A stretch of 64,000 nt of DNA, taken from Saccharopolyspora erythraea (GTDB lineage Bacteria; Actinomycetota; Actinomycetes; Mycobacteriales; Pseudonocardiaceae). A program made the translations under genes and the position numbers. The DNA is taken from positions 372,001 through 436,000 of the forward strand of contig NZ_CP054839.1 of assembly GCF_018141105.1 (NCBI RefSeq). Reading direction: 5' to 3'. The notes below the pieces were generated by a model. The model was given only the letters and a program-made list of their open reading frames with translations. It did not search any database and was not told the DNA's origin. Positions within the stretch are counted from its first letter, which is position 1, and every line of letters begins with the position of its first letter. Positions 33,051 through 43,644 of this stretch are shown piece after piece.

Positions 33051-34456
33051 GCGCACTCGCACTCGCGCTGGCACTGCTCGCACTCGCAGCCCTGCTGGCG
33101 CCCGTGAACACCGCCCGCGCCCGCTTGCTCGACCTCCCCGTTGCCTGGCCACGACCCAACCCCGCACCGGCCGGCCGTCGGCTCGCACCCACCCCGAACA
33201 CCGCCGCCCCCGATACGTCCACCCCGGGCAACAGCACTTCGGCCACCCCAACCTCGGCGCACGGCACGTCGGCGGTCTTCGACTCGGGGTACCGCACGTC
33301 GGCGGTCTTCGACTCGGAGTACAGCACCTCGGCCATCTCCACCCCGGGCACGGTCGTTCCCGGCACGCCAGTCCGGAGCACACCCACCCCAGGCGCTGCC
33401 GCCCCAGGGACGTTCCCCTCGATGACGGCCACTTCGGGTATGGCCACCCCGGGAACGGCCTCCTCGGGAACGGTCCTTCCCGAGACCGCACTCAAGCTCA
33501 GCGATGGTCTTTCGCCTGCCCGGACAACCCTCGAACCCACAATCACCGCCGTGCCGGGTGACCCCGCGGCCCACCTCTTGTCGGGTGTCCTCACGGTGTC
33601 TCACAGCACCGAGCACGTGCCGGGTTGGCCGTTCGAGGGCAGCATCTCGGACCTCGCCACCGGCGGCCATTCCTCAAGCGCCACCTCTGGCTCCCCGCCG
33701 GACGGTTTCGCCATCGGGTACCCGTCGGCTGGACCCGCGATAGATCTCCGTGCAGGCCCTTGGTCGAGACGACCGCTGCCTGCTCTGCCCGCCGATCTCC
33801 TGAGCGGCCTCCCCGCAGACCTCCCGGACGGTCTCCGCACCGACTCCTCTCCAGCAAGGCCCCCGGCCGGTCTTCACGACCACCCCTCGGCGCGGGAGCC
33901 GGTGGGGTCGCTGGCGACCTGGTCGCGAGCTGTGCGCATGGCGGTGGCCCGGTTCGCCACCTCCATGGGCGCTAGCCGGTGGGTTGATCGCTTCCGCCGA
34001 AGACCCGCGAGGAGTGACCCTCTCGTGCTCGCCGCCGGGTGGGACCTGCTCGCCGCCGGGATGCGAGCAGGGTTGCCGGTGCCGGTGATCTTGCGGGCCG
34101 TTGCGGCGGAGTTCGACGGCGCCCCGGCGGGTGTGCTCGACGAGGTGGCTCGGCTGCTCGCCCTCGGCGCGGATGCCGTGGCCGCATGGGAACCCGCGCT
34201 GCGGCACCCCGACACGGAGGAACTCGCCCGCGCGGCCCGCCGGACGGCGCGGACCGGGACAGGTTTGGCCGACGTGGCGGCCGACCTCGCCGCGGACGCC
34301 CGCGCGTCCGTCGGTGCACGAGCCCAAGCCCATGCCCAACGGGCGACGGTGTGGGTCGCGCTGCCGTTGGGTCTGTGCTTCCTGCCCGCGTTCCTGTGTC
34401 TCGGTGTCCTCCCGGTGGTCGCAGGAATGCTCAACCGAATCGTCGCCACCTGGTGA
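33047..34456 (+). CDS. tadC: TadC-like pilus platform protein with a long Ser/Thr/Pro-rich insert
   Basis: A 469-residue protein. It begins with a hydrophobic helix (MSALALALALLALAALLAPV), continues with about 240 residues of Ser/Thr/Pro/Gly/Ala-rich low complexity, and ends with a GspF-like domain and terminal helix pair (LAAGWDLLAAGMRAGLPVPV, then ATVWVALPLGLCFLPAFLCL). Usual actinobacterial TadC proteins are around 190-280 residues, so the insert accounts for the excess. The insert includes a 30-bp DNA tandem repeat. The ATG at 33047 overlaps the tadB stop (ATGA). Confidence 0.85.
   Translation: MSALALALALLALAALLAPVNTARARLLDLPVAWPRPNPAPAGRRLAPTPNTAAPDTSTPGNSTSATPTSAHGTSAVFDSGYRTSAVFDSEYSTSAISTPGTVVPGTPVRSTPTPGAAAPGTFPSMTATSGMATPGTASSGTVLPETALKLSDGLSPARTTLEPTITAVPGDPAAHLLSGVLTVSHSTEHVPGWPFEGSISDLATGGHSSSATSGSPPDGFAIGYPSAGPAIDLRAGPWSRRPLPALPADLLSGLPADLPDGLRTDSSPARPPAGLHDHPSAREPVGSLATWSRAVRMAVARFATSMGASRWVDRFRRRPARSDPLVLAAGWDLLAAGMRAGLPVPVILRAVAAEFDGAPAGVLDEVARLLALGADAVAAWEPALRHPDTEELARAARRTARTGTGLADVAADLAADARASVGARAQAHAQRATVWVALPLGLCFLPAFLCLGVLPVVAGMLNRIVATW
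33265..33324 (+). repeat. Two near-identical 30-bp tandem repeats inside tadC
   Basis: Units at 33265-33294 and 33295-33324 differ at a few bases and each encode TSAVFDSxYx. A third, diverged unit follows. The unit length is a multiple of three, so copy-number change keeps the frame. Confidence 0.8.
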
Positions 34457-34518
34457 ATGTCCACTGAGGACGAACGATCAAGTCGACCCGTTCAACTGAT
34501 GAAGAGAGAGGAATCAGC

Positions 34519-34755
34519 ATGCAGAGCAACCTCATCGTCCGGAGTCGAGTTTCGATGAGTACTTCCCGCGCGGGATTGTTGTTGCGACGCCTCCGCTTTC
34601 TGTTGCGAGGTGACGACGGGATGAGTACCGCGGAGTACGCGATCGGCACTCTTGCCGCAGCCGCACTCGGCGCGATCCTTTACACCGCGGTGAACAGCGA
34701 CACGATCAAAGGGGCCGTAACCGCTTTGCTCGAACGCGGATTCGCGGGTATCTGA
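34519..34755 (+). CDS. Flp/Tad-type pilin (DUF4244)
   Basis: A 78-residue prepilin-like protein. A basic leader (RLRFLLRGDDG) is followed by MSTAEYAIGTLAAAALGAIL. The Gly-Met cleavage junction and Glu at +5 are typical of type IV-like prepilins. It corresponds to Rv3656c and should be the major structural subunit. GAGAGGAATC forms the ribosome binding site 63 bases after tadC. The TGA at 34753-34755 shares a base with an ATG at 34755, but the downstream protein probably starts later. Confidence 0.9.
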   Translation: MQSNLIVRSRVSMSTSRAGLLLRRLRFLLRGDDGMSTAEYAIGTLAAAALGAILYTAVNSDTIKGAVTALLERGFAGI

Positions 34756-34773
34756 TGTCGTGCATCCGAGCCG

Positions 34774-34806
34774 TGCCGGCGCCGCTGCCCCCGGGCGGCG
34801 CCGGCA
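34774..34806 (+). terminator. Strong hairpin after the pilin gene (attenuator or mRNA stabiliser)
   Basis: A perfect 12-bp stem, TGCCGGCGCCGC (34774-34785) with GCGGCGCCGGCA (34795-34806), around a 9-base loop, 18 bases after the pilin stop codon. It has no T-run. It could partly terminate transcription or protect the pilin mRNA 3' end, giving pilin excess over the minor TadE proteins downstream. Confidence 0.6.
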
Positions 34807-34889
34807 ACGGCGTCCGAACACCGGTCCCCTTCCGGGGCCACGGGGCTGAAACACTTCCCTTGCGCACAAGGGAAACCGCGCAATCGACC

Positions 34890-35615
34890 ATGGCTGTAGC
34901 CCTGCCTTTCCGGCGACTGGTCACCTTCCGCGCCTTGGCCGGTGACCGCGGGGCCGTGACGGTCGAGGCGGCGCTCGGCATTTGCTCGCTCGTCTTGGTG
35001 TTCGCACTCGCGGTCGGCGGATTGTGCGCGGTGATCGGGCAGCTCCGCTGCACGGACGCCGCGGTGGAGGCCGCGCGGCTGACCGCGCGCGGCAGCCAGG
35101 CCGAGGCCGCAGGCGCGGTGCAACGGCTGGCGCCGACCGGAGCGACCTTGGCCGTCTCGGTCACCGGAGACCAGGTCACCGCCGAGGTGCGGTCGCCGCT
35201 TCCCGGCGGGTTCCTGCCCGGCAAGTGGCTGAAGAGCACGGCATTGGCCGTCATGGAACCAGGCTCGGCCACGCCGGCCGTCGAGCCCGCGCCGACCGAG
35301 CACGTCCCGCCTGCCGAGCAAGTCCCATCGGCCGAGCAAGTCCCGCCGGTCGACCCGAACCCGGGCTCCGGCCAGGCCGGACCTTCGAACGAGCCCACCA
35401 CATCGCAAACACCGAACGAGCCCGATCCACCCCTCAACGAGTCGAGAACCCCAACAACCGACATCGCCACAGCCGACGTCCAAGCGACCGGCGACCCTCC
35501 CGGTGAAGTCCCGGTCACGGCTGGCCCGCGTGTTGATCGACCACCCTTGGGCGGCGATCTGCGTCCGCCGTCGAGCGCCGCGGAACCACGTTCTCCAGAA
35601 CGAGGTGTGCCATGA
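34890..35615 (+). CDS. TadE-family pseudopilin with a Pro/Glu/Thr-rich C-terminus
   Basis: A 241-residue protein with a TadE-like N-terminus: a short basic leader then DRGAVTVEAALGICSLVLVF, a prepilin-like hydrophobic helix with Glu. About 60 residues of folded domain follow (RLTARGSQAEAAGAVQRLAP), then a C-terminal half rich in Pro, Glu and Thr containing the short repeats VPPAEQVPSAEQVPP. The M. tuberculosis counterpart by position is Rv3655c. ATG 34890 is preferred to ATG 34755 because the latter would translate through the hairpin and a non-conserved leader. Confidence 0.82.
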   Translation: MAVALPFRRLVTFRALAGDRGAVTVEAALGICSLVLVFALAVGGLCAVIGQLRCTDAAVEAARLTARGSQAEAAGAVQRLAPTGATLAVSVTGDQVTAEVRSPLPGGFLPGKWLKSTALAVMEPGSATPAVEPAPTEHVPPAEQVPSAEQVPPVDPNPGSGQAGPSNEPTTSQTPNEPDPPLNESRTPTTDIATADVQATGDPPGEVPVTAGPRVDRPPLGGDLRPPSSAAEPRSPERGVP

Positions 35616-35974
35616 CGACACGTGCCTCGCTGGCCGGTGATGGCGGTGCTGCGACGGTGTTCTCCGCGCTGCTCTCGATCGCGCTGGTCGCGGTGCTGGC
35701 GTTGGCGTTGCAGCTGGCCTCCGGTGTCGTTGCGCGGCACAGAGCGGAGGGTGCCGCCGACCTCGCCGCCTTGGCGGCAGCGGCGCACGTGGTGCAGGGG
35801 CCGGAGTTCGCGTGCGGACGCGCGGACTGGGTGGCGCGGGGTATGGCCATCGCGATCGCGTCGTGCCGATTGGAAGGTGCCAACGCGCGCATCGAGGTGC
35901 GGGCGGACTCCCCCGTACTGGGCAACTTCACAGCCATCACCGCACGCGCCCGTGCTGGACCGGCCGGGGGCTGA
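35612..35974 (+). CDS. Rv3654c-like TadE-related protein
   Basis: A 120-residue small secreted/membrane protein: DGGAATVFSALLSIALVAVL leader helix with prepilin-like character, then AEGAADLAALAAAAHVVQGP, a signature of the helicase/secretion-neighbourhood TadE-like family, and two cysteines (CGRADW, SCRLEGA). The ATG at 35612 overlaps the preceding stop (ATGA). It is the last gene of the tad cluster and probably a minor pilus component. Confidence 0.9.
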   Translation: MTTRASLAGDGGAATVFSALLSIALVAVLALALQLASGVVARHRAEGAADLAALAAAAHVVQGPEFACGRADWVARGMAIAIASCRLEGANARIEVRADSPVLGNFTAITARARAGPAGG

Positions 35975-36962
35975 CTGCCGACGAACTTCAAGATTGCTGA
36001 CGAAATCTCGGAAAGATTGAGGTGATTGGGATACTGCTGAGCTTGAGACGTTGTTATTAGCCAACGGTGTTGCCGAGTGTTGCCATTGGCTCGTGGACGA
36101 CGCTGCGAGCGGGTCCACCTGCACGTGCAAGCGGGCGCCAGTACGCGTGTGCGCGTACGCGCACACGCGTGCGCCCGGACACGGGCGCGCCCACGCGAAT
36201 CTGGCGGTGGCACAACGGTAAGCGCGGCAACACCCGAGAGGTGGGAGCGCAGGGCGCTTGGGGCCACGGACAGGAGCGGGTTGGGCAGCCCGATCAACGC
36301 GCATGATGCTGTTGCATGCCCGGGATTTCCGACCGTTCACGGCGTCTGCAACGCCAAGCTGCTCCAGGTGCCGAGCGGTGACGCGTTGTGCGGCGGCGGT
36401 TTCGCTGCTCCGTATGGCCGGATGTGTTCGGCAGCACTGCTCAATGTGGTGGCGCACGTGGCCGTCCACTGGCATGTTGGTTTGGACGACGTCCACGGGT
36501 ACGTGATCGTGATCGGTCCGCTCCACCCGTCGGATTTCCGCTCGGCTTCCGCCCGTCGACGCGCTGTCCTCCGGCCGCCCGGTCGTCGTCCGGTCAACCC
36601 CCGGTGGAGTCAGGTCGGCGGACGCCGCTCCGCCGCTGATCCACGACGAGCGGTCAGCACGACCCGACGAGAGGTCGGCGACCGGTTCGGGATGGCCGTT
36701 GTTGCAACAAGTTCGCGACTTCGGCGCTCCTTCCCGCGCCGTTCGTCAGGTTGATCTATCGGCCGCTCTCTCACGCCTGCTGCGTTCGTCGAAGCCAAAT
36801 GACCGGTCATCGACGCGGGGGTGTACCGCGGGTGCCTTCGTGACGTTCATTAGTGGTGTGAGCGCGGGACCCAACGGTCCACGACAAAGGAGTCGGGACT
36901 CAGGTGACACCCCCGAATCACCGGGAACCGCGCGCACTGCTGAACAGGGAGGCGGAGTAGAG
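35975..36962. other. 988-base intergenic region with a long palindrome, no gene supported
   Basis: ORFs on both strands are Arg/Pro-rich without ribosome binding sites and match nothing I recognise. The region contains the alternating purine-pyrimidine palindrome at 36141-36174 and a 12-bp palindrome TTGTTGCAACAA at 36699-36710. The prim-pol promoter should lie near its right end. Confidence 0.6.
36141..36174. repeat. 34-bp alternating purine-pyrimidine tract containing a 28-bp perfect palindrome
   Basis: Every base from 36141 to 36174 alternates purine and pyrimidine, mostly GC and GT/AC steps. Within it 36143-36170 is a perfect palindrome centred on GCGCGTACGCGC. Such tracts favour left-handed Z-DNA and cruciforms. 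It lies between the tad cluster and the prim-pol gene. Confidence 0.85.
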
Positions 36963-37619
36963 ATGGATTGGTCGGCGGATGAGTGGCAGGACGCCTTCGG
37001 TGGCGTCCGGGCTCTCCAGGCCGGGCTGCTGAACAACCGGATCGAGCTGCGGGTCGAGGCGATCGGCTTCGCTTCGCGCGGCTGGCCGGTGCTGCCCGGG
37101 ACCTATCCGGTGGGCACCCGGTGGATCGGACGCGACGGCGGCGAAGCCGACGGTCCGATGCCGGTGCACCAGGACTGGGAGGAACGGCTCGGGACCAACC
37201 CCGACCAGGTGGCCGCCTGGTGGTCCAGCCGTCCTCACAGCCTGCTGCTCGCGACCGGGACGGCCGTCAACGCCGTCGAGGTCGACGCGGCGCTCGGCTA
37301 CCGCGCCGCCGTCGCCCTGCGCACGCTGGGATTCCCGGTCCCGATCGTGGCCGTTCCCAACGGGCGCTGGTATTTCCTGACCTCCGGCGGAGATCGGCTG
37401 GCCCCCGAACTGGCCGATCTCGCCGAGGTCAGGCTGCACGGAGCCGGCAGCTGGGTCCCCATGCCGCCGACCACCTACCCGCACGGTGCGGCGCACTGGC
37501 GGGTCAAGCCCGAGGTCTGCGGGTGGACCCTGCCATCGCTGGACTTCGTGCAGGACGCCCTCGTCCAAGGGCTCAACCAGGACCACAACGTGGCTGACCT
37601 CGTCGCAGCAGGCGGATGA
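36963..37619 (+). CDS. Bifunctional DNA primase/polymerase (prim-pol) N-terminal-domain protein
   Basis: A 218-residue stand-alone protein resembling the prim-pol domain of actinobacterial and phage replication proteins: IELRVEAIGFASRGWPVLPG, TYPVGTRWIGRDGGEADG, then LLLATGTAVNAVEVDAALGY with the acidic VEVD typical of metal binding, and FPVPIVAVPNGRWYFLTSGG. No helicase part follows. The ATG at 36963 has GGGAGGCGGAG upstream; the longer ORF start is unsupported. It could act in DNA repair or replication, or be a regulator derived from a prim-pol. It converges on the helicase gene. Confidence 0.82.
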   Translation: MDWSADEWQDAFGGVRALQAGLLNNRIELRVEAIGFASRGWPVLPGTYPVGTRWIGRDGGEADGPMPVHQDWEERLGTNPDQVAAWWSSRPHSLLLATGTAVNAVEVDAALGYRAAVALRTLGFPVPIVAVPNGRWYFLTSGGDRLAPELADLAEVRLHGAGSWVPMPPTTYPHGAAHWRVKPEVCGWTLPSLDFVQDALVQGLNQDHNVADLVAAGG

Positions 37620-37735
37620 CCGCCATGTCGACCTGGTCCGCACCGCAGGCATCGGCACCGCGCCCTGGGCACCCCGAGAACACGACCGGCGGCATGAGGA
37701 GCGACAACCGCGCTGCGCACGAGCGCGAATCGCAC

Positions 37736-40108
37736 TCAGTCCCGCTGACGCCGCTCGTGCAGCCCAGCCGATCCTGCGAGCCGGCCCGCGGTCGACACCG
37801 CGTCGAGAACAGCCACCGCCCCCGCCTTGTCCAGCGGTTCGTTGCCGTTCCCGCACTTCGGCGACTGGACGCAGGACGGGCACCCAGCCGGGCACTCGCA
37901 GGAAGCGATCGCTTCCCGCGTCGCGGCCAGCCATGGGAACAGCGCGGCAAAGCCGCGATCGGCGAATCCGGCCCCTCCCGGATGACCGTCGTGCACGAAC
38001 ACCGTCGCCTCCCCGGTGTCGGCGTGCATGGCGGTGGAGACACCGCCGATGTCCCATCGATCGCAGGTAGCGAACAGCGGTAGCAGGCCGATCGCCGCGT
38101 GCTCGGCGGCATGCAGCGCACCGGGGATGCGCGCCGGATCCAGCCCGGCGCCCCCCGGTGCGCTGCCACACAGCAGCCCCGGGCTGATCGTGTACCAGAC
38201 CGCTCTTGTCACCAGCTTCTTCGCGGGCAGATCCAGCGGCACCTGGTCGAGCACCCGTCCCGACGGCAGCGTGCGCAGGTAGCCGACCACCTGCGAAGTG
38301 ACCTCCACATCACCCAGGCACACCGTTACGTCCGGCCCCACCTGCCGGTGCTCGACGGTCCGCAGCACCGAGATGTCGACCGACTCCCGCGCAGATGTCG
38401 TCCAGTCCGGGCTCTCCGCGTGCACCAGCGCGAGGTCGGTGTCCAGGTCCAGCTCGTCGACCACGAACGACTCGCCCTGGTGCAGGTAGACCGCACCCGG
38501 GTGGACCGTGGCGCACGCCGAGTCGGGGTCGACCGTGCCGAGCATCCGACCGGAGTCGCCCTCGACCACCGCCACCTGCGAGCCGCCCGAACCCCGCAGC
38601 TCGACGCTGCGGTGCGGGCGCTCCCGCGAGGTCCAGTACCAGCCGTGCGGACGCCGCCGGAGCACGCCGTCGGCGGTGAGCGCGCGGACCGCCTCCGCGG
38701 CCGGTGCCCCGCCGAAGGCGTCGAAGCACTCCTCCTTCAACGGCAGCTCGGACGCGGCACACGCCAGGTGCGGTTCGAGCACGTACGGGTTCGCCGGGTC
38801 GAGCACGGTGGCCTCGACCGGACGTTCCAGCACCGCGGGCGGGTGGTGCACGAGATAGGTGTCCAGCGGGTCGTCCCTGGCGACGAAGACCACCAGCGCG
38901 CCTTCGCCGTCGCGGCCCGCCCGGCCCGCCTGCTGCCAGAAGGAGGCCAGCGTGCCCGGGTAGCCGGCGACGACCACCGCGTCCAGGCCGGCGATGTCGA
39001 CCCCGAGTTCCAGGGCGTTCGTCGTCGCAACCGCGCGCAGGTCACCGGCGAGCAGGGCGCGTTCCAGCGCGCGGCGGTCCTCCGGGAGGTAGCCGCCCCG
39101 GTACGCCTTGACCCGGTCGGGCAGGCTCGAGTCGACCTCGGCGAGCGCGCGCTGGGCCGACAGCGCCGCGACCTCCACCCCTCGCCGCGAGCGGATGAAG
39201 GCGAGGGTGCGGGCGTCCTCGATCACCAGCTCGGTCATGATCCGCGCCGTCTCCGAGCCCGCCGACCGCCGGACCGGAGCACCGTTCTCCCCGGTCACCT
39301 CCTCCAGCAGCGGCGGCTCCCACAGCGCCACGGTGCGGGCGCCGCGCGGCGAACCGTCGTCGGTGATCGCCCGGCACCGCGCTCCGGTGAGCCGCTCGCC
39401 GAGATCGCCGGGGTCGGACACGGTCGCCGACGCCAGCACGAACACCGGGTCCGCGCCGTAGTGGTGTGCGATGCGCCGAAGCCGTCGCAGCAGCAGCGCG
39501 ACGTGCGAGCCGAACACGCCCCGGTAGGTGTGGCACTCGTCCACGACGACATAGCGCAGGCTGCGGAAGAACCGCGCCCAACGGCTGTGGGCGGGCAACA
39601 CGCCGAGGTGCAGCATGTCCGGGTTGGTGAAGACCCAGCGGCCGTAGGCGCGCACCCAGTCGCGGTCGACCTTCGGAGTGTCGCCGTCGTAGCTCGCTGC
39701 GCGGATGCCTTCGTGCCCCAGTTCCTCGACGGCGCGCAACTGATCGGCGCCGAGCGCCTTGGTCGGGGAGAGGTACAGGGCGGTCGCCGTGCGATCCTCC
39801 AGCAGCCGAGACAGCACCGGGAGCTGGTACACCATCGACTTGCCCGACGCGGTGCCGGTCGCGACCACGACGTGCTGCCCGGACCGAACCGCGTCAGCAC
39901 CCTCGGCCTGGTGCACCCACGGCTCGCTGAGCCCGCGCGCGGCGTAGGCGTCGACGACCTCGGACGGCACCCACGACGGCCACTCCGCGGTGCGGGCGGA
40001 GCGTTCCGGCAGGTGCTTGACGTGGCGCAGCGGCGACTCGGCGGCGGGAACCCCGGCGAGCACGCGGTCGAGCAGGTGCCGTCCCCTGTCCTTGCTCTCT
40101 GCGGTCAC
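37736..40108 (-). CDS. MrfA/YprA-type DEAD/DEAH-box DNA helicase with C-terminal DUF1998
   Basis: A 790-residue superfamily 2 helicase. Motif I is ATGTASGKSMVYQLP, motif II DECH in VVVDECHTYRG, motif III SATV, motif V TNALELGVDIAGLD and motif VI QQAGRAGR. The C-terminal DUF1998 carries four Cys in CECPAGCPSCVQSPKCGN. Bacillus MrfA unwinds DNA in mitomycin repair, and the M. tuberculosis counterpart is Rv3649. The GTG at 40108 begins the conserved part but its GGAGG lies immediately adjacent, so the exact start is uncertain. Confidence 0.92.
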   Translation of the reverse strand: MTAESKDRGRHLLDRVLAGVPAAESPLRHVKHLPERSARTAEWPSWVPSEVVDAYAARGLSEPWVHQAEGADAVRSGQHVVVATGTASGKSMVYQLPVLSRLLEDRTATALYLSPTKALGADQLRAVEELGHEGIRAASYDGDTPKVDRDWVRAYGRWVFTNPDMLHLGVLPAHSRWARFFRSLRYVVVDECHTYRGVFGSHVALLLRRLRRIAHHYGADPVFVLASATVSDPGDLGERLTGARCRAITDDGSPRGARTVALWEPPLLEEVTGENGAPVRRSAGSETARIMTELVIEDARTLAFIRSRRGVEVAALSAQRALAEVDSSLPDRVKAYRGGYLPEDRRALERALLAGDLRAVATTNALELGVDIAGLDAVVVAGYPGTLASFWQQAGRAGRDGEGALVVFVARDDPLDTYLVHHPPAVLERPVEATVLDPANPYVLEPHLACAASELPLKEECFDAFGGAPAAEAVRALTADGVLRRRPHGWYWTSRERPHRSVELRGSGGSQVAVVEGDSGRMLGTVDPDSACATVHPGAVYLHQGESFVVDELDLDTDLALVHAESPDWTTSARESVDISVLRTVEHRQVGPDVTVCLGDVEVTSQVVGYLRTLPSGRVLDQVPLDLPAKKLVTRAVWYTISPGLLCGSAPGGAGLDPARIPGALHAAEHAAIGLLPLFATCDRWDIGGVSTAMHADTGEATVFVHDGHPGGAGFADRGFAALFPWLAATREAIASCECPAGCPSCVQSPKCGNGNEPLDKAGAVAVLDAVSTAGRLAGSAGLHERRQRD

Positions 40109-40386
40109 CCTCCGAGCCTTGCACAGGCCGACGCGGCCGAGCCGGGCTGTCCGCGCGACGGACGTCGAGGCAGCCCGCGTGCCGGGGGTCGGGGCTGTCC
40201 GCGCGGATGGGTAGCGAGGGGAGCAGGGGCGGGGCGGGCACGGCGGTGCGGTATCGGAGAAGGCGGGGGACCGGGCAGGTGACCAGGCACTTCGCTGGAC
40301 GTGGCGCGGCTGGACGACGGGTCCGGGCGCTGGAGGCGTCTCCGGGCGGACGTCCGGACGTGCACGGACGCCCGGACATACTGTGA

Positions 40387-40458
40387 TCCGCCACCTCGAC
40401 GCCGCGTTGCTCCGCCACCGCGACGCCGCGTTGCTCCGCCACATCGAGCCGCATTGAC
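40387..40458. repeat. Three 24-bp tandem repeats
   Basis: Units start at 40387, 40411 and 40435 and share TCCGCCAC followed by GACGCCGCGTTGC. The first two differ by one base and the third is more diverged. Confidence 0.8.
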
Positions 40459-40524
40459 GCCGCCGCCTGGGGTGCCGCATCGGCCGAGGCTGCTGTATCG
40501 CCCGAGGCCGCCACATCGGCATCG

Positions 40525-40613
40525 GCCGCCCACGCCGCCGCCTGTCGTCCCGGCCAGTGCCGCCGCCCACGCCGCCGTCTGTCGCTTCGGCCAGCGCCGC
40601 CGCCCATGGCGCC
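40525..40613. repeat. Imperfect 34-37-bp tandem repeats
   Basis: Units begin at 40525 and 40559 with GCCGCCCACGCCGCCG, then CTGTCG and CGGCCAG. A partial third unit follows from 40596. They lie within the same repeat-rich gap as the 24-bp units. Confidence 0.65.
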
Positions 40614-41099
40614 GCTGCCCGGATGCACGCGATCTCGGCGCCGTGTCCCCTCAGCAGCCTCCTCCGCCCCATCCGCATCGGGCGCCCGCATGGGCACCAC
40701 AGCGGTTCGCCCGCCACTTCGGCGCCGCGTGCCGGAGGTGCCCGAGCGCCCGCATGCGGGGCGCTCCGACGATCGGGTGGTCTTCATCTGCAGGATGGAT
40801 TTCACTGAAAGCTGCGCCCTACTACATGTCACCCGTTCGGTCCAAATCCAGATCGCACCTTTCGGGTGATCAAGTAGGCCGCTGAATCGATTTTTCCGTA
40901 ACGAATGTGCACGTCGAGACGAGTCGCGTATCACACCGTGAGGTAAGCCACTCGTGGCCTGAATAGACTTCCCGGCCACGACGTCGCCACGGCCGACCAA
41001 AGGTCGGCCCGAGGCGGGGCCGCCTAACGCGCGCCGGAGGGCAGTGCCGTCGGATCGGCGCACCGCCGGCGCAGAACCGAGCACAAACCAGGAGGACGG

Positions 41100-43475
<2,376 letters not shown>

Positions 43476-43498
43476 GCTGATCGGCTCCGAACCGATTC

Positions 43499-43526
43499 GG
43501 GGGCGCCTGGAGCACCGGGCGCCCCC
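43499..43526 (+). terminator. Hairpin after the pyrophosphatase gene
   Basis: Arms GGGGGCGCC (43499-43507) and GGCGCCCCC (43518-43526), perfect over 9 bp, lie 23 bases past the stop. No T-tract follows. Confidence 0.6.
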
Positions 43527-43630
43527 GTTCGCCGTCACTAGCTTCACCCGAACGTGTGAGTCGAGGTTGCGGACCGGGGAATTTCGGCCGCTTCCGCGTG
43601 ACAGCGCTGGCCATGCTCGAACGGCAGTTC

Positions 43631-43636
43631 TACGAT
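43631..43636 (+). promoter_or_regulatory. Putative -10 element of a leaderless promoter
   Basis: TACGAT followed by eight bases and then the GTG start at 43645, the spacing expected for a leaderless mRNA. Confidence 0.4.
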
Positions 43637-43644
43637 CGGTCGCC

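Larger units (their letters stand above)
40109..41099. other. 991-base intergenic region with short tandem repeats, no gene supported
   Basis: Long ORFs cross the region but are Pro/Arg-rich shadows. No cold-shock protein gene, which occupies this place in M. tuberculosis, is visible. Tandem repeats lie at 40387-40458 and 40525-40613, and an AT-richer promoter zone precedes the pyrophosphatase gene. Confidence 0.6.

Noticed and set aside
34755-34889. N-terminal extension of the TadE-like protein from ATG 34755
   Set aside because: It would be translated through a perfect 12-bp hairpin and adds a Pro/Gly leader before the prepilin-like helix; the ATG at 34890 is more plausible.
36077-36754. 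Plus-strand ORF of 225 codons in the gap before the prim-pol gene
   Set aside because: It runs through the Z-DNA-like palindrome (giving RVRVRAHACARTRARPR), lacks a ribosome binding site and resembles no protein.
40301-40885. Plus-strand ORF of 194 codons in the repeat-rich gap
   Set aside because: Proline/arginine repeats reflect the DNA tandem repeats; no start signal or homologous motif is seen.
40109-41099. A cold-shock protein gene expected from mycobacterial synteny
   Set aside because: No frame contains the KWFN or KGFGFI motifs of CspA.
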